Source: MM2 sp035460165 (GTDB taxonomy: Bacteria > Pseudomonadota > Gammaproteobacteria > Burkholderiales > Methylophilaceae). From it: 64,000 bases of DNA. The translations under genes and the position numbers were made by a program. The stretch spans positions 102,477 to 166,476 of the forward strand of contig DATHWW010000013.1 in assembly GCA_035460165.1 (NCBI GenBank), written 5' to 3'. Each line of letters starts with the position of its first letter. Positions within the stretch are counted from its first letter, which is position 1. Positions 25,452 through 34,038 of the stretch are shown piece by piece. A model generated the notes under the pieces. It ran no database searches, was not told where the DNA came from, and saw only the letters and a program-made list of their open reading frames with translations.

Positions 25452-26928
25452 TTTGCAGCGTATCAGCCGCGAAGGCGGTTCGAATTTCGATGTTCCCCTG
25501 GAAGGGGCGCCGACCTTGCATTGTCTGGAAGTCGTGCGCCGTATGGCGGGCCGGCGTGCGGTGTGCCGGGGCGTATGGCAAGGTCAGGCGGTGTTTGCCA
25601 AGCTGTTTATCGGGAGTCGGGCACGGCGTTACGCTGAGCGTGACGCAGGCGGCGCCAAGGCGCTGCTCTCGCACCAATTGCTTGCTCCGGAGTTGCTGCA
25701 TGAGGGCAATATTGCCGGTCAGCCGGGGATGGCCCTGATTTATGCATACGTGGCCGAGAGCCAGAATGCAGAATCCGTATGGCAAGATGCAAATGCGCCC
25801 CAGCGCAGGCTGCTTGCCGATGCACTGGTGCGGACATTGGCGCGGCATCATGCGGCCGGTTTGGTACAAACCGACCTCTACCTACGCAATTTTCTTTGTA
25901 CCGATGCTGGCATCTACACGCTGGATGGCGACGGCATTCGCATTCATCGCCAGCCCATCTCTCACCGGCTATCCATGGCCAACCTGGCGCTGCTGCTTTC
26001 GAAGTTCGATGTGCTGGACGATGTGCGGATTCCCGAGTGGCTGCGAGTTTACACGGAAGAGCGCGGCTGGCCGCAGAGTGCAGTTGGCTCGGATGCGTTG
26101 CATAAACAGGTTCAGGCATTGCGCCGCACTTTGGCGCGAAAGAACGTGTATCGTAAAGTGTTGCGGGATTGTAGCGATGTGCGCGTCGAGAAGCGTTTCA
26201 ATCGTTTCTTGGCGGTCGCCAGGAATCAGCAGGACGATACTCTGCGCCAAGTCATCGACACTCCGGATGCCTATCTGGATGCGCCAGCCTGCCAGCGCCT
26301 GAAGAACGGCAACACCTGCACGGTCGGGCTGGTGCAAGCCGGCGAGCGGAAGATCGTCATCAAGCGGTACAATATCAAGAATTTTTGGCACGGCCTGAGC
26401 CGGGCATTGCGCACAACTCGGGCCAGCATTTCATGGTCGAACGCGCACCTGTTGCGCGCCTTCGAAATTGCTACGCCGGCACCGCTGGCATTGATAGAGC
26501 GGCGGTGGGGGCCGTTTCGGCGGCAGGGTTATTTCCTGACCGCTTATGTGGCAGGGCCAGGCATCACCGAGGTCTTTGCCGACGCCAGCCTGCCCGAGGC
26601 GCGTAAAAAAGAAATTGCGACGGATGTGGCCAGGCTGCTGCGCAAGCTTTATTTATTGAAAATCGAGCACGGCGATATGAAGGCCACCAACCTAAAACTG
26701 GTGGACGGCAAGCCGCTGCTGTTCGATCTGGACGCGATGAAGCAACATCGCTGCGAGCTATGGTTCCGCCATCGGCATGCACGCGATTTGCGGCGGTTTC
26801 TGAAAAACTGGCACAATGCGCCGGATATTTTGCGGATGCTGGAATCCGCATTGATGACTGCGTATGGGGATGATCCGGTACTGAAAATGGCCGGCATCGC
26901 CCAACACGACACTAGCGAGTACAAATGA
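25444..26928 (+). CDS. Tandem two-domain LPS-kinase-like protein
   Basis: A 494-residue protein with two kinase-like folds in one chain. Domain 1 (about 1-240) has AVFAKLFIG, the loop GLVQTDLYLRNFLC and TLDGDG. Domain 2 (about 280-490) has IVIKRYNIK, the loop IEHGDMKATNLKL and LLFDLDAMK. Both keep the catalytic and metal-binding Asp. The ATG at 25444 overlaps the waaP stop; longer frames upstream are antisense-type shadows within waaP. By context it may phosphorylate further core sugars, as WapP/WapQ do in Pseudomonas. The specificity of each half is unknown. It is ATGA-coupled to the carbamoyltransferase. Confidence 0.82.
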   Translation: MLDLQRISREGGSNFDVPLEGAPTLHCLEVVRRMAGRRAVCRGVWQGQAVFAKLFIGSRARRYAERDAGGAKALLSHQLLAPELLHEGNIAGQPGMALIYAYVAESQNAESVWQDANAPQRRLLADALVRTLARHHAAGLVQTDLYLRNFLCTDAGIYTLDGDGIRIHRQPISHRLSMANLALLLSKFDVLDDVRIPEWLRVYTEERGWPQSAVGSDALHKQVQALRRTLARKNVYRKVLRDCSDVRVEKRFNRFLAVARNQQDDTLRQVIDTPDAYLDAPACQRLKNGNTCTVGLVQAGERKIVIKRYNIKNFWHGLSRALRTTRASISWSNAHLLRAFEIATPAPLALIERRWGPFRRQGYFLTAYVAGPGITEVFADASLPEARKKEIATDVARLLRKLYLLKIEHGDMKATNLKLVDGKPLLFDLDAMKQHRCELWFRHRHARDLRRFLKNWHNAPDILRMLESALMTAYGDDPVLKMAGIAQHDTSEYK

Positions 26929-28649
26929 TTATTCTGGGATTATCCGGCGCGTTGACGCACGACCCTTCCGCCGCGCTGTATATCGACGGCAAACTGGTTG
27001 CCGCCGCGGAAGAGGAGCGCTTCGTCCGGGACAAGCATGCCAAGAATCGCATGCCTTATGAGTCGGCCAAGTTCTGTCTCGATTTTGCCGGAATCAAGCC
27101 GAGCCAGGTCGATGCAGTCGCCATTCCCTTCGCTCCGATCAGCCTGTCAGGCAAGGCGCGCTGGCATTACGCCAAGCGCTACTGGTACGCGCCGGATCGC
27201 GGCCTGGATGCCATCTTCGCCGGCAACCGCCGTTTCTACCGCTACAAGAAGCGCATCCAATGGTGTTTGCAGCAGCTCGGATTCGACCTCAAAAAGGTCG
27301 AAATCGTCCCGGTCGAGCATCACCTCGCACATGCTTCCAGCGCCTACCACTGCTCGGGCTTTACCGAGAAAACCGCAATCATGGGCATCGACGGCAAGGG
27401 CGAATACGCCACGACCTTCTTCGGCTACGGAGAAAACGGCCAGATCCACAAGATCAAGGAATTCTTCGACCCGGATTCGCTGGGCGGACTCTACGGTGCT
27501 ATCACCGAATACCTCGGTTTCGAAATGCTGGACGGCGAGTACAAGGTCATGGGCATGGCACCCTATGGCGACGCTGCCAAGTACGATTTTTCGCGTCTCG
27601 CGAAATTCGAGAACGGCGAGCTGGTCATCAACACCGACTACGCCAATGTCATCGGCTTCCGCCGTTACAAGGAAAAGGGCAAGGGCTACTATTTCTCGCC
27701 CAAGCTGCTCGAATGGCTGGGCCCGATGCGCGAGGGCGACATCGCCGACGACCCCTACATCCATTACGCCGCGAGCATGCAAAAGCTATTCGAGGATCTC
27801 GCGCTGCAGATGATGGATTACTACCTCGGCGATATCCTGCGCGAAACCGGTAAGCTCGCCTTCGCCGGCGGCGGTGCGCTCAATGTCAAGTTGAACCAGA
27901 AGATCATCGCGCGTCCCGAAGTGAAGGAGCTCTTCGTCCAACCAGCCTCCGGCGATTCCGGTACCGCCGTCGGCGCGGCTTCCTACGTCTCGGTGCAGCG
28001 CGGCGTGCCGGTCGAGAAGATGGAACACGTTTATCTCGGGCCGAAGTACAGCAACGAGGATGTCATCGCTGCCTGCGCTCATCATTCTTCCCAACCGAAT
28101 TGGCAGAAGATTGAGGATGTGCCAGCGCATATCGCTCGCTTGCTCACGGAAGGCCATCCTGTGGCCTGGTTCCAAGGGCGCATGGAGTTCGGCCCGCGCG
28201 CGCTCGGCGGACGCTCCATCGTCGGCTGCCCGAGCGTGTCGGGCGTGGCAGACCGCATCAACGAGCAAATCAAGTTCCGCGAACGTTGGCGCCCGTTCTG
28301 TCCCAGCATGCTGGATACCGTCGCTCCGAGCATGCTGCAAACCGATCATCCCGCGCCATTCATGACCTTCACCTTCGAAGTGGCGGAAGAGTGGAAGTCA
28401 CGTGTGCCGGAAGTCGTGCATGAGGACGGCACTTCGCGGGCCCAGGTGCTAAAGCGCGAACACAACCCACGCTATTACGACCTGATGCTGGAGCTGGAAA
28501 AGCTTACCGGCAACGGCGTAGTCCTCAACACCTCGCTCAATCGCCGCGGCGAACCCATGATTTGCTCGCCGACCGACGCGCTCAACATGTTTTTCGGTTC
28601 GGATCTGCAATACCTGATCATGGAAGACGTGTTGGTCAGCAAGGTCTGA
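26925..28649 (+). CDS. NodU/CmcH-type carbamoyltransferase (probable LPS core modification)
   Basis: A 574-residue carbamoyltransferase. The N-terminal Kae1-like domain has ILGLSGALTHDPSAALYIDG and the metal motif VEHHLAHASSAY. The C-terminal YrdC-like part has WFQGRMEFGPRALGGRSIVG and KFRERWRPFCPS. Such enzymes transfer carbamoyl from carbamoyl phosphate through carbamoyl-AMP to a sugar hydroxyl. Its place among LPS core kinases, like WapO in Pseudomonas aeruginosa, suggests it carbamoylates an inner-core heptose; this is inference. It starts within ATGA of the upstream kinase gene. Confidence 0.88.
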   Translation: MIILGLSGALTHDPSAALYIDGKLVAAAEEERFVRDKHAKNRMPYESAKFCLDFAGIKPSQVDAVAIPFAPISLSGKARWHYAKRYWYAPDRGLDAIFAGNRRFYRYKKRIQWCLQQLGFDLKKVEIVPVEHHLAHASSAYHCSGFTEKTAIMGIDGKGEYATTFFGYGENGQIHKIKEFFDPDSLGGLYGAITEYLGFEMLDGEYKVMGMAPYGDAAKYDFSRLAKFENGELVINTDYANVIGFRRYKEKGKGYYFSPKLLEWLGPMREGDIADDPYIHYAASMQKLFEDLALQMMDYYLGDILRETGKLAFAGGGALNVKLNQKIIARPEVKELFVQPASGDSGTAVGAASYVSVQRGVPVEKMEHVYLGPKYSNEDVIAACAHHSSQPNWQKIEDVPAHIARLLTEGHPVAWFQGRMEFGPRALGGRSIVGCPSVSGVADRINEQIKFRERWRPFCPSMLDTVAPSMLQTDHPAPFMTFTFEVAEEWKSRVPEVVHEDGTSRAQVLKREHNPRYYDLMLELEKLTGNGVVLNTSLNRRGEPMICSPTDALNMFFGSDLQYLIMEDVLVSKV

Positions 28650-28651
28650 GA

Positions 28652-29371
28652 TTGCACAAGCCCGTTCTTTTGACCGGATGGCTGCGCAAGAGCCGTCTGC
28701 TGACAGTCGAGGAATTTGAGCGGCTGAAAACGGGCGCTGAAGTGCTGGAGCAGGATGCGCATGGCATCAAGGTGCTGCGCCTGCAGGATGGCGACATCCT
28801 GAAGCTGTTCCGCATCGCGCACGTGATCAGCAGCGCACGTTTGTATTCGCATGCCCGCAACTTTTGCCGGAACGCCGAACGGTTGCATGCGCTCGGCATA
28901 CCGACGGTCGGCATACGCCAACTTTTCCATTTTGCTGATCGCATTCATTCCGCTGTACTCTACCAGCCCTTGCCAGGCAGAACCCTGCGCCAGATGGCGC
29001 TTGCCGGCGAGATGGATCCATCCCTGCTGCAGCGCATGGCGGATTTTGTCGCGAAGCTGCACCGACATGGCGTGCTGTTCCGCTCCCTGCATTTCGGCAA
29101 CATCGTGCAGACGCCGGACGGGAGGCTTGGGCTCATTGACATCGCTGACCTCAGTATCCAGCCATTTGCCTTGAGCTGTACGGCTCGGCTGCGTAATTTC
29201 CGACATCTTTGCCGTCTCGCGCCGGACCGCTTGGCTTTTGGAAAAGAGGGGTGGGAGCAGTTCCTGGATTCCTATCGCAAGCTTGCGCATGTGCGATGCA
29301 GCGAAAGCGCTTTTTTCAGCAAAGCGGCGCGTCTTTTCGATATCTGGTCATTGCGAGAGGGGCGCCTGTGA
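28652..29371 (+). CDS. LPS-kinase-like protein lacking the usual catalytic Asp
   Basis: A 239-residue kinase-fold protein. The lysine region is GDILKLFRIAHV. The loop reads HRHGVLFRSLHFGNIV, with Ser where an HGD-type loop has Asp, while the later metal site LIDIAD is kept. It may use altered chemistry or be a binding or regulatory subunit. The start is TTG two bases after the carbamoyltransferase stop; an ATG at 28562 would overlap by 88 bp and is less likely. It overlaps the next gene (GTGA). Confidence 0.75.
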   Translation: MHKPVLLTGWLRKSRLLTVEEFERLKTGAEVLEQDAHGIKVLRLQDGDILKLFRIAHVISSARLYSHARNFCRNAERLHALGIPTVGIRQLFHFADRIHSAVLYQPLPGRTLRQMALAGEMDPSLLQRMADFVAKLHRHGVLFRSLHFGNIVQTPDGRLGLIDIADLSIQPFALSCTARLRNFRHLCRLAPDRLAFGKEGWEQFLDSYRKLAHVRCSESAFFSKAARLFDIWSLREGRL

Positions 29372-30504
29372 CCCGGGACGATCCCCGTGTGATCCAGTTT
29401 TGCCACAGCTACGATGCGCCTTTCCTCGATTGCGCGCGGCAATACGCAGTGCTTTTCCGCGGCACGTCGTACAAGGTCACAACTGTTTATCTCACGGGAA
29501 AACCCAGCGACGAAGTGGTGCAGGGTTCTGCATCGGACGAAGTGATCTTCCTTGATTTCAGCAGCAAGGATGTGCGCGGACTCAAACTCGCCGCGATCAA
29601 ACGCTTCAAGCAGATCGTCGCCGAACGGGACGTGAAGTTCTGCATTGCGCATCGCGCCAAGCCGACGTATGTCGCCCTGTTGGCTGCCAAACTTCCGGTC
29701 ATCAGCATCCACCACGCATTTGACGACTACAAACGTTGGTCGCGCCGCCTGTTTGCCAGCCTGTTTAAGCGTCGCCTGTATCTGATCGGGGTATCGAACG
29801 CTGTGCGCGATGACATCAGGAAATGTTTGCCAGGCTGGCCAGTGGAGCGTATCGAGACGTTGTATAACCGCATCAACATCGCCTCTGCTCAGCAGGGGCT
29901 GTTCTCGCAAAGCGAGGCGCGGGCACAGCTTGGGCTACCGAAAAATGCCTGGATCGTCGGGAACGTCGGACGCCTACACCCAGACAAGGACCAGGCAACG
30001 CTGTTGCGAGGGTTCGCCCAGGCGCTGCCGCAACTCCCACAGGGAAGCCTGCTTGCCATTATTGGTTCGGGCCCGCTCGAACAGGCTTTGCAAGAACAAG
30101 CGCGCGACCTTGGGATCGAGCAAAGCGTGCGCTTCCTCGGCAAGGTGCCGGACGCGCGGCGATATTTCATGGCATTCGATATTTTTGCGCTCACTTCCGA
30201 CCACGAGCCCTTCGGTATGGTGTTATTGGAAGCGATGGTGGCAGGCGTGCCGCTAATCTGTTCGGATTGCGGAGGTGGTCGTGAAATCGTGGAAGGCGTG
30301 GGCCGGTTGTTCCCTCTGGGTAACGCCGGTGTGCTGGCAAAGGTACTCATCGAGATATCGAGCGAGGGCGTGGACCTGGATCTGGACGTACTGAAAATAC
30401 GCATGCTGGAGCGGATCGAGGGTGATTTTACCGATGATGCCGCACGCCGGAGGTTCTGGTCCTTGCCGTTGCAGCGCATGATTGAGGCGGAGCAAGCAAG
30501 ATGA
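29368..30504 (+). CDS. Glycosyltransferase family 4 protein
   Basis: A 378-residue GT-B enzyme. The N-domain includes SIHHAFDDYKRW. The C-domain has VGNVGRLHPDKDQATLLRGF, and the donor motif TSDHEPFGMVLLEAMVAGVP (EX7E) follows. It probably adds an outer-core sugar; a similar GT follows the carbamoyltransferase in Pseudomonas core clusters. The GTG at 29368 overlaps the previous stop and has GAGAGGGG upstream; the longer frame from 29209 is internal to the kinase gene. Confidence 0.85.
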   Translation: MTRDDPRVIQFCHSYDAPFLDCARQYAVLFRGTSYKVTTVYLTGKPSDEVVQGSASDEVIFLDFSSKDVRGLKLAAIKRFKQIVAERDVKFCIAHRAKPTYVALLAAKLPVISIHHAFDDYKRWSRRLFASLFKRRLYLIGVSNAVRDDIRKCLPGWPVERIETLYNRINIASAQQGLFSQSEARAQLGLPKNAWIVGNVGRLHPDKDQATLLRGFAQALPQLPQGSLLAIIGSGPLEQALQEQARDLGIEQSVRFLGKVPDARRYFMAFDIFALTSDHEPFGMVLLEAMVAGVPLICSDCGGGREIVEGVGRLFPLGNAGVLAKVLIEISSEGVDLDLDVLKIRMLERIEGDFTDDAARRRFWSLPLQRMIEAEQAR

Positions 30505-31748
30505 CCGGCTGTTCCTGGGCCGAAAAAGCGCGTGCGCTCGACCGTTATCGCTGGCGGCTGTTACGCGAACGGCACGGCTGGACTGGAAGCGCGCTGAGAT
30601 TTCTGCGCGACGCAATCATCGAGACGTTGTATGGACTGATTGCAAAGTTTCGTCTGGCTTCGTGCATCAAATCTGAGCCCTGCGATTTCCTGCTCCTGCA
30701 ATCTTCCCCGCGAGTCGTTCTCTTGCAGCGCAAGAAGTCATTTATCGCCGCCTTGCAGGATCGAGGGCATAGCCTGATAGAGACGGCATTGCCTGAAATG
30801 TACGACTTGCTCGCGTCGCGAAAGCTCAAACATCCGTCGCATGCCGTGCCCTTGCGGTATTTCGCCTATGCTGCCCACGCGGCCTGGCTGGTAGCAAAAT
30901 ACCAGCCAAGGATATTGCTCAATGACCGCAACGGCAGTTTTTACTCTCCTTTTCTCAGACTCGCACTGAACGCTGAGAGGCGGCTTCTGGTACAGCTGGC
31001 GCATTCGACGACAGTGGAGGCCTCGCGTCGTCTGGGGATGAACGACTACGACTATTACTTCCTGTTCGGACGCAGTTCGCTAGAGGCCTTGCAGATTCGT
31101 AAATTGCGCTTCGGCGATACCAAGGCCGTGCTGGCAGGTTCACACATGATTGACGAAAGCTACGTACTGCCAGAGCCTGACCCCGCGCTCAAGACGGTGC
31201 TGCTACTCGGCCTGGGGCCAGACAAGGAGAAGGTGCCGGGCTACCAAGCCACGTATGCGCTGTTGCGCGACTGGTCCGAACGTCATCCCGCGTACCAGGT
31301 GCTGGTGAAAGCCCACCCGCGCAGTCGTATGGAATTTTGGGGTGAAGCCGAGCGTTGTCTGTCGAATGTGCGGGTGCTACCCCAGGAATGCACGCTGGCG
31401 CAGGCGCTGAGCATGGCGTCCATCGTGATCAACATCATGTCCAATGCCGTGATTGAGGCGGCGCTGTCGGCGCGGCCCGTGCTCTTCGTGAATTGCGGAA
31501 GCACGCGGGATATTCTTTCCCAAGGCCGGTTTTTTGGTGGACAGATCGCGAGTATGGAAGCCCTGGAGCAAGGCATCCAGTCGCTCGAGCAGGACTATGT
31601 GTTGGCGCGACAGCGCTCGGCTGCATTTGCGGAGTTTCACCTTGCTTCAGGCACGAATGGGCTGCGGCATAACATCCATGAGCTGGAGCGGTTGTTGGCA
31701 GGACTCCCGCCCGGGGCGCATACAGAACACATCGAAACGACTATCTAG
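30501..31748 (+). CDS. GT-B-like surface polysaccharide protein, unrecognised
   Basis: A 415-residue cytoplasmic-looking protein with no signal peptide, ATGA-coupled to the preceding glycosyltransferase. Features suggesting a GT-B or CDP-glycerol-transferase-like fold are QVLVKAHPRSRMEFWGEAE, NVRVLPQECTLAQALSMASI and NIMSNAVIEAALSARPVLFV. The last resembles the acceptor-side motifs of capsule or teichoic-type transferases. I cannot name the reaction. Its place between a GT4 and an O-antigen ligase makes an outer-core or surface sugar role likely. Confidence 0.65.
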   Translation: MTGCSWAEKARALDRYRWRLLRERHGWTGSALRFLRDAIIETLYGLIAKFRLASCIKSEPCDFLLLQSSPRVVLLQRKKSFIAALQDRGHSLIETALPEMYDLLASRKLKHPSHAVPLRYFAYAAHAAWLVAKYQPRILLNDRNGSFYSPFLRLALNAERRLLVQLAHSTTVEASRRLGMNDYDYYFLFGRSSLEALQIRKLRFGDTKAVLAGSHMIDESYVLPEPDPALKTVLLLGLGPDKEKVPGYQATYALLRDWSERHPAYQVLVKAHPRSRMEFWGEAERCLSNVRVLPQECTLAQALSMASIVINIMSNAVIEAALSARPVLFVNCGSTRDILSQGRFFGGQIASMEALEQGIQSLEQDYVLARQRSAAFAEFHLASGTNGLRHNIHELERLLAGLPPGAHTEHIETTI

Positions 31749-31754
31749 TTGCAT

Positions 31755-32912
31755 ATGGATTCCACGAACAACAAAAATCTGGCAGGTCTTCCTTATCGGC
31801 TGATGGCAGGCCTGTTCCTACTGTTCAACCTCAGTTTCTTTGTGCCGGTCTCGCCGAAGTCGGTGTTTTATATCGGCTTGATGCTTCCCGGTCTCGCCTG
31901 GCTGCTATGGCGCCCTGCCGCCTTGCCGGAATTTTTCAAGGCGTTTGGCCTGTTGCTGTTGCCGCTGGCCGCAATCCAACTGCTCAATATCCGCGAGTCG
32001 GCGGAAATCAGGCTGTGGATATTCATGGTCGCGTTTCTTGCCTGTTGCGTGATGGTCGAGCGGGGAGAGTGGGGTGCGGAGCGTGTATATAAGGTGTTCG
32101 CCTGGTTCGGTGTTTTTGCGTTGCTGTATGCGACTGCCGAGTGGCTCTGGGTTTGGCAGCAGACGGGAAACTGGATTCGCTATGATCATCTTTTCGGCAG
32201 GCGTATGGACCCGAACAATACCTCGCTGTTCATTACCTGCGGCCTGGTTTTCCTCTGGCTGACAGTCGTGGAGCCACGGCTTGCCGCGCGCGCCAAACCT
32301 TACCAGCTGATTGGGTTGCTCGTCCTATCCAGCGCGGTGCTGCTGTCGGCATCCGTGTTCCAGTCGCGCTCTACACTGGTGGGTTTCGGCTTGTTCATGG
32401 CGGTGTACATTCTCATGCGCAGGCTATGGAGTTTGGGATTGCTGACTCTGCTGGGCGTACTTCTTGTTGGGTACCTGGCCGGCGCCGACCAGATGCTTAG
32501 CCAGCGTGGCGTGAGCTATCGGCCCCAGATATGGGCCGATGCCTGGCATCGTTTAACTGATACTTGCGGAATAGTGCTCGGCTGCGGTGAAGATGGTTAC
32601 ATGTTCATCGGGCAGTTTACTCATACGCATAATTTGCCACTCGGGATACTTTACAACGACGGATTGGTCGGACTGACCCTGATAGGGATTTTCGTTTTCT
32701 TTTACGTACGTGACGGTGTCAAGCTGAGGTCTTCGTGGTTCCTGCTGTCCATGGTCGGCATTGGTGGCTTGATGACGAATACCGGATGGCTGCTCGGGCC
32801 GCCCAAAGCATTCTGGGCTTACTTCTGGATTCCGATACTGCTGACAATCATTCAGATCCGACGTGAACAGGTAGATCTTTATCTCGTAGCGAGGCGTCCT
32901 GCGCAGGATTGA
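31755..32912 (+). CDS. O-antigen ligase/polymerase family membrane protein
   Basis: A 385-residue polytopic membrane protein with about ten hydrophobic helices. A larger loop around residues 240-290 contains RGVSYRPQIWADAWHRL, GCGEDGYM and THTHNLPLGILYNDG. The R-x-x-W and H-N pattern is typical of the Wzy_C/WaaL group. It probably joins an undecaprenyl-linked glycan or a single sugar to the core. The start is uncertain: ATG 31755, or TTG 31749 next to the previous stop. It is the last gene of the forward operon. Confidence 0.8.
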   Translation: MDSTNNKNLAGLPYRLMAGLFLLFNLSFFVPVSPKSVFYIGLMLPGLAWLLWRPAALPEFFKAFGLLLLPLAAIQLLNIRESAEIRLWIFMVAFLACCVMVERGEWGAERVYKVFAWFGVFALLYATAEWLWVWQQTGNWIRYDHLFGRRMDPNNTSLFITCGLVFLWLTVVEPRLAARAKPYQLIGLLVLSSAVLLSASVFQSRSTLVGFGLFMAVYILMRRLWSLGLLTLLGVLLVGYLAGADQMLSQRGVSYRPQIWADAWHRLTDTCGIVLGCGEDGYMFIGQFTHTHNLPLGILYNDGLVGLTLIGIFVFFYVRDGVKLRSSWFLLSMVGIGGLMTNTGWLLGPPKAFWAYFWIPILLTIIQIRREQVDLYLVARRPAQD

Positions 32913-32916
32913 GGGT

Positions 32917-33924
32917 TCAGCAATCCAGTCCGCTGTAATTGCATTGCCAGCGCCAGGCGTCGGTGCACATCTCATCGAGCCCGAGCTCTGCTTTCCACCG
33001 CAGTTCCGTGAAGGCTTTGTCGGCATTTGCATAACAGCTGGCAATGTCGCCAGGACGGCGCTCGACGAAATTGTAAGGCACTGCCTTTCCTGATGCCTTT
33101 TCGAAAGCCCTGACGATTTCCAGCACGCTGTAACCCTGGCCAGTGCCGAGATTGTACACATGCAGGCCGGAGTGTGACTTAAGGAAATCCAGGGCCTTGA
33201 GGTGCCCTCGGGCGAGATCGACGACATGGATGAAGTCCCGCACGCCGGTGCAGTCCGGTGTGGAGTAGTCGCTGCCGAACACGGAAAGATATTCCAATGT
33301 TCCGGTTGCTACTTGCGCAACATACGGCAGGAGATTGTTGGGAATGCCGTTCGGCGCCTCGCCGATCAGTCCACTCTTGTGCGCGCCTATCGGATTGAAG
33401 TAGCGTAAGGTGGCAATATGCCAATCTGGGTTGGCCAAAACAATATCCGCAAGCATCTCTTCGATCATCAGCTTGGTGCGGCCATAGGGGTTGATCGCCT
33501 GCAGCAGTGCATCCTCTTTAACCGGGAGGGACGCAGGGTCTCCGTAGACAGTCGCCGAGGAACTGAACACCAGATGCTTGACGCCGTGCTTGGCCATGGC
33601 GCGGAACAACACCATGCTGCCGTAGACGTTGTTCTCGTAGTATTCCAGCGGCTTGGAAACTGATTCGCCGACAGCTTTCAGGCCGGCAAAATGGATCACG
33701 GCACTGAAGTGGTGGCGCGTGAACAAGTCATCCAGCAAGGCGGCATCGCGCATGTCGCCTTCGACGAATGCAGGGTATTTCCCTGTGATTTTCTCGATGC
33801 AGCCGAGCACTTCGCGCCGGCTGTTAGATAGGTTGTCGAGGATGACGACTTCGTGGCCTGCCGAGAGCAGTTCCACCACGGTGTGGGAGCCAATATAGCC
33901 GGTGCCGCCGGTGACTAGGATCAT
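32917..33924 (-). CDS. galE: UDP-glucose 4-epimerase GalE
   Basis: A 335-residue SDR epimerase interconverting UDP-glucose and UDP-galactose. It shows ILVTGGTGYIGSHTVVELL, the catalytic FSSSATVYGDP and YGRTK, and YNLGTGQGYSVLE. The ATG at 33924 gives the standard N-terminus and length; further ATGs at 33960 and 33987 extend it without conserved sequence. It converges on the ligase gene and diverges from the GT9 gene. It supplies galactose donors for the LPS region. Confidence 0.95.
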   Translation of the reverse strand: MILVTGGTGYIGSHTVVELLSAGHEVVILDNLSNSRREVLGCIEKITGKYPAFVEGDMRDAALLDDLFTRHHFSAVIHFAGLKAVGESVSKPLEYYENNVYGSMVLFRAMAKHGVKHLVFSSSATVYGDPASLPVKEDALLQAINPYGRTKLMIEEMLADIVLANPDWHIATLRYFNPIGAHKSGLIGEAPNGIPNNLLPYVAQVATGTLEYLSVFGSDYSTPDCTGVRDFIHVVDLARGHLKALDFLKSHSGLHVYNLGTGQGYSVLEIVRAFEKASGKAVPYNFVERRPGDIASCYANADKAFTELRWKAELGLDEMCTDAWRWQCNYSGLDC

Positions 33925-33999
33925 GTTCAGATTAGGTGTGTCGAGTAGGTAAGTTGCCATTATCCCTGTTGCGTGCCTGCCGACCAAGTGCTGCTAAGC

Positions 34000-34005
34000 T
34001 ATAAT
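34000..34005 (+). promoter_or_regulatory. Candidate -10 box of the GT9 gene
   Basis: A perfect TATAAT 33 bp before the ATG at 34039, in the divergent galE/GT9 gap. No convincing -35 at normal spacing was found. Confidence 0.4.
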
Positions 34006-34038
34006 CAGCGACCGATTATTCATCGACGTGTTTAAGCC

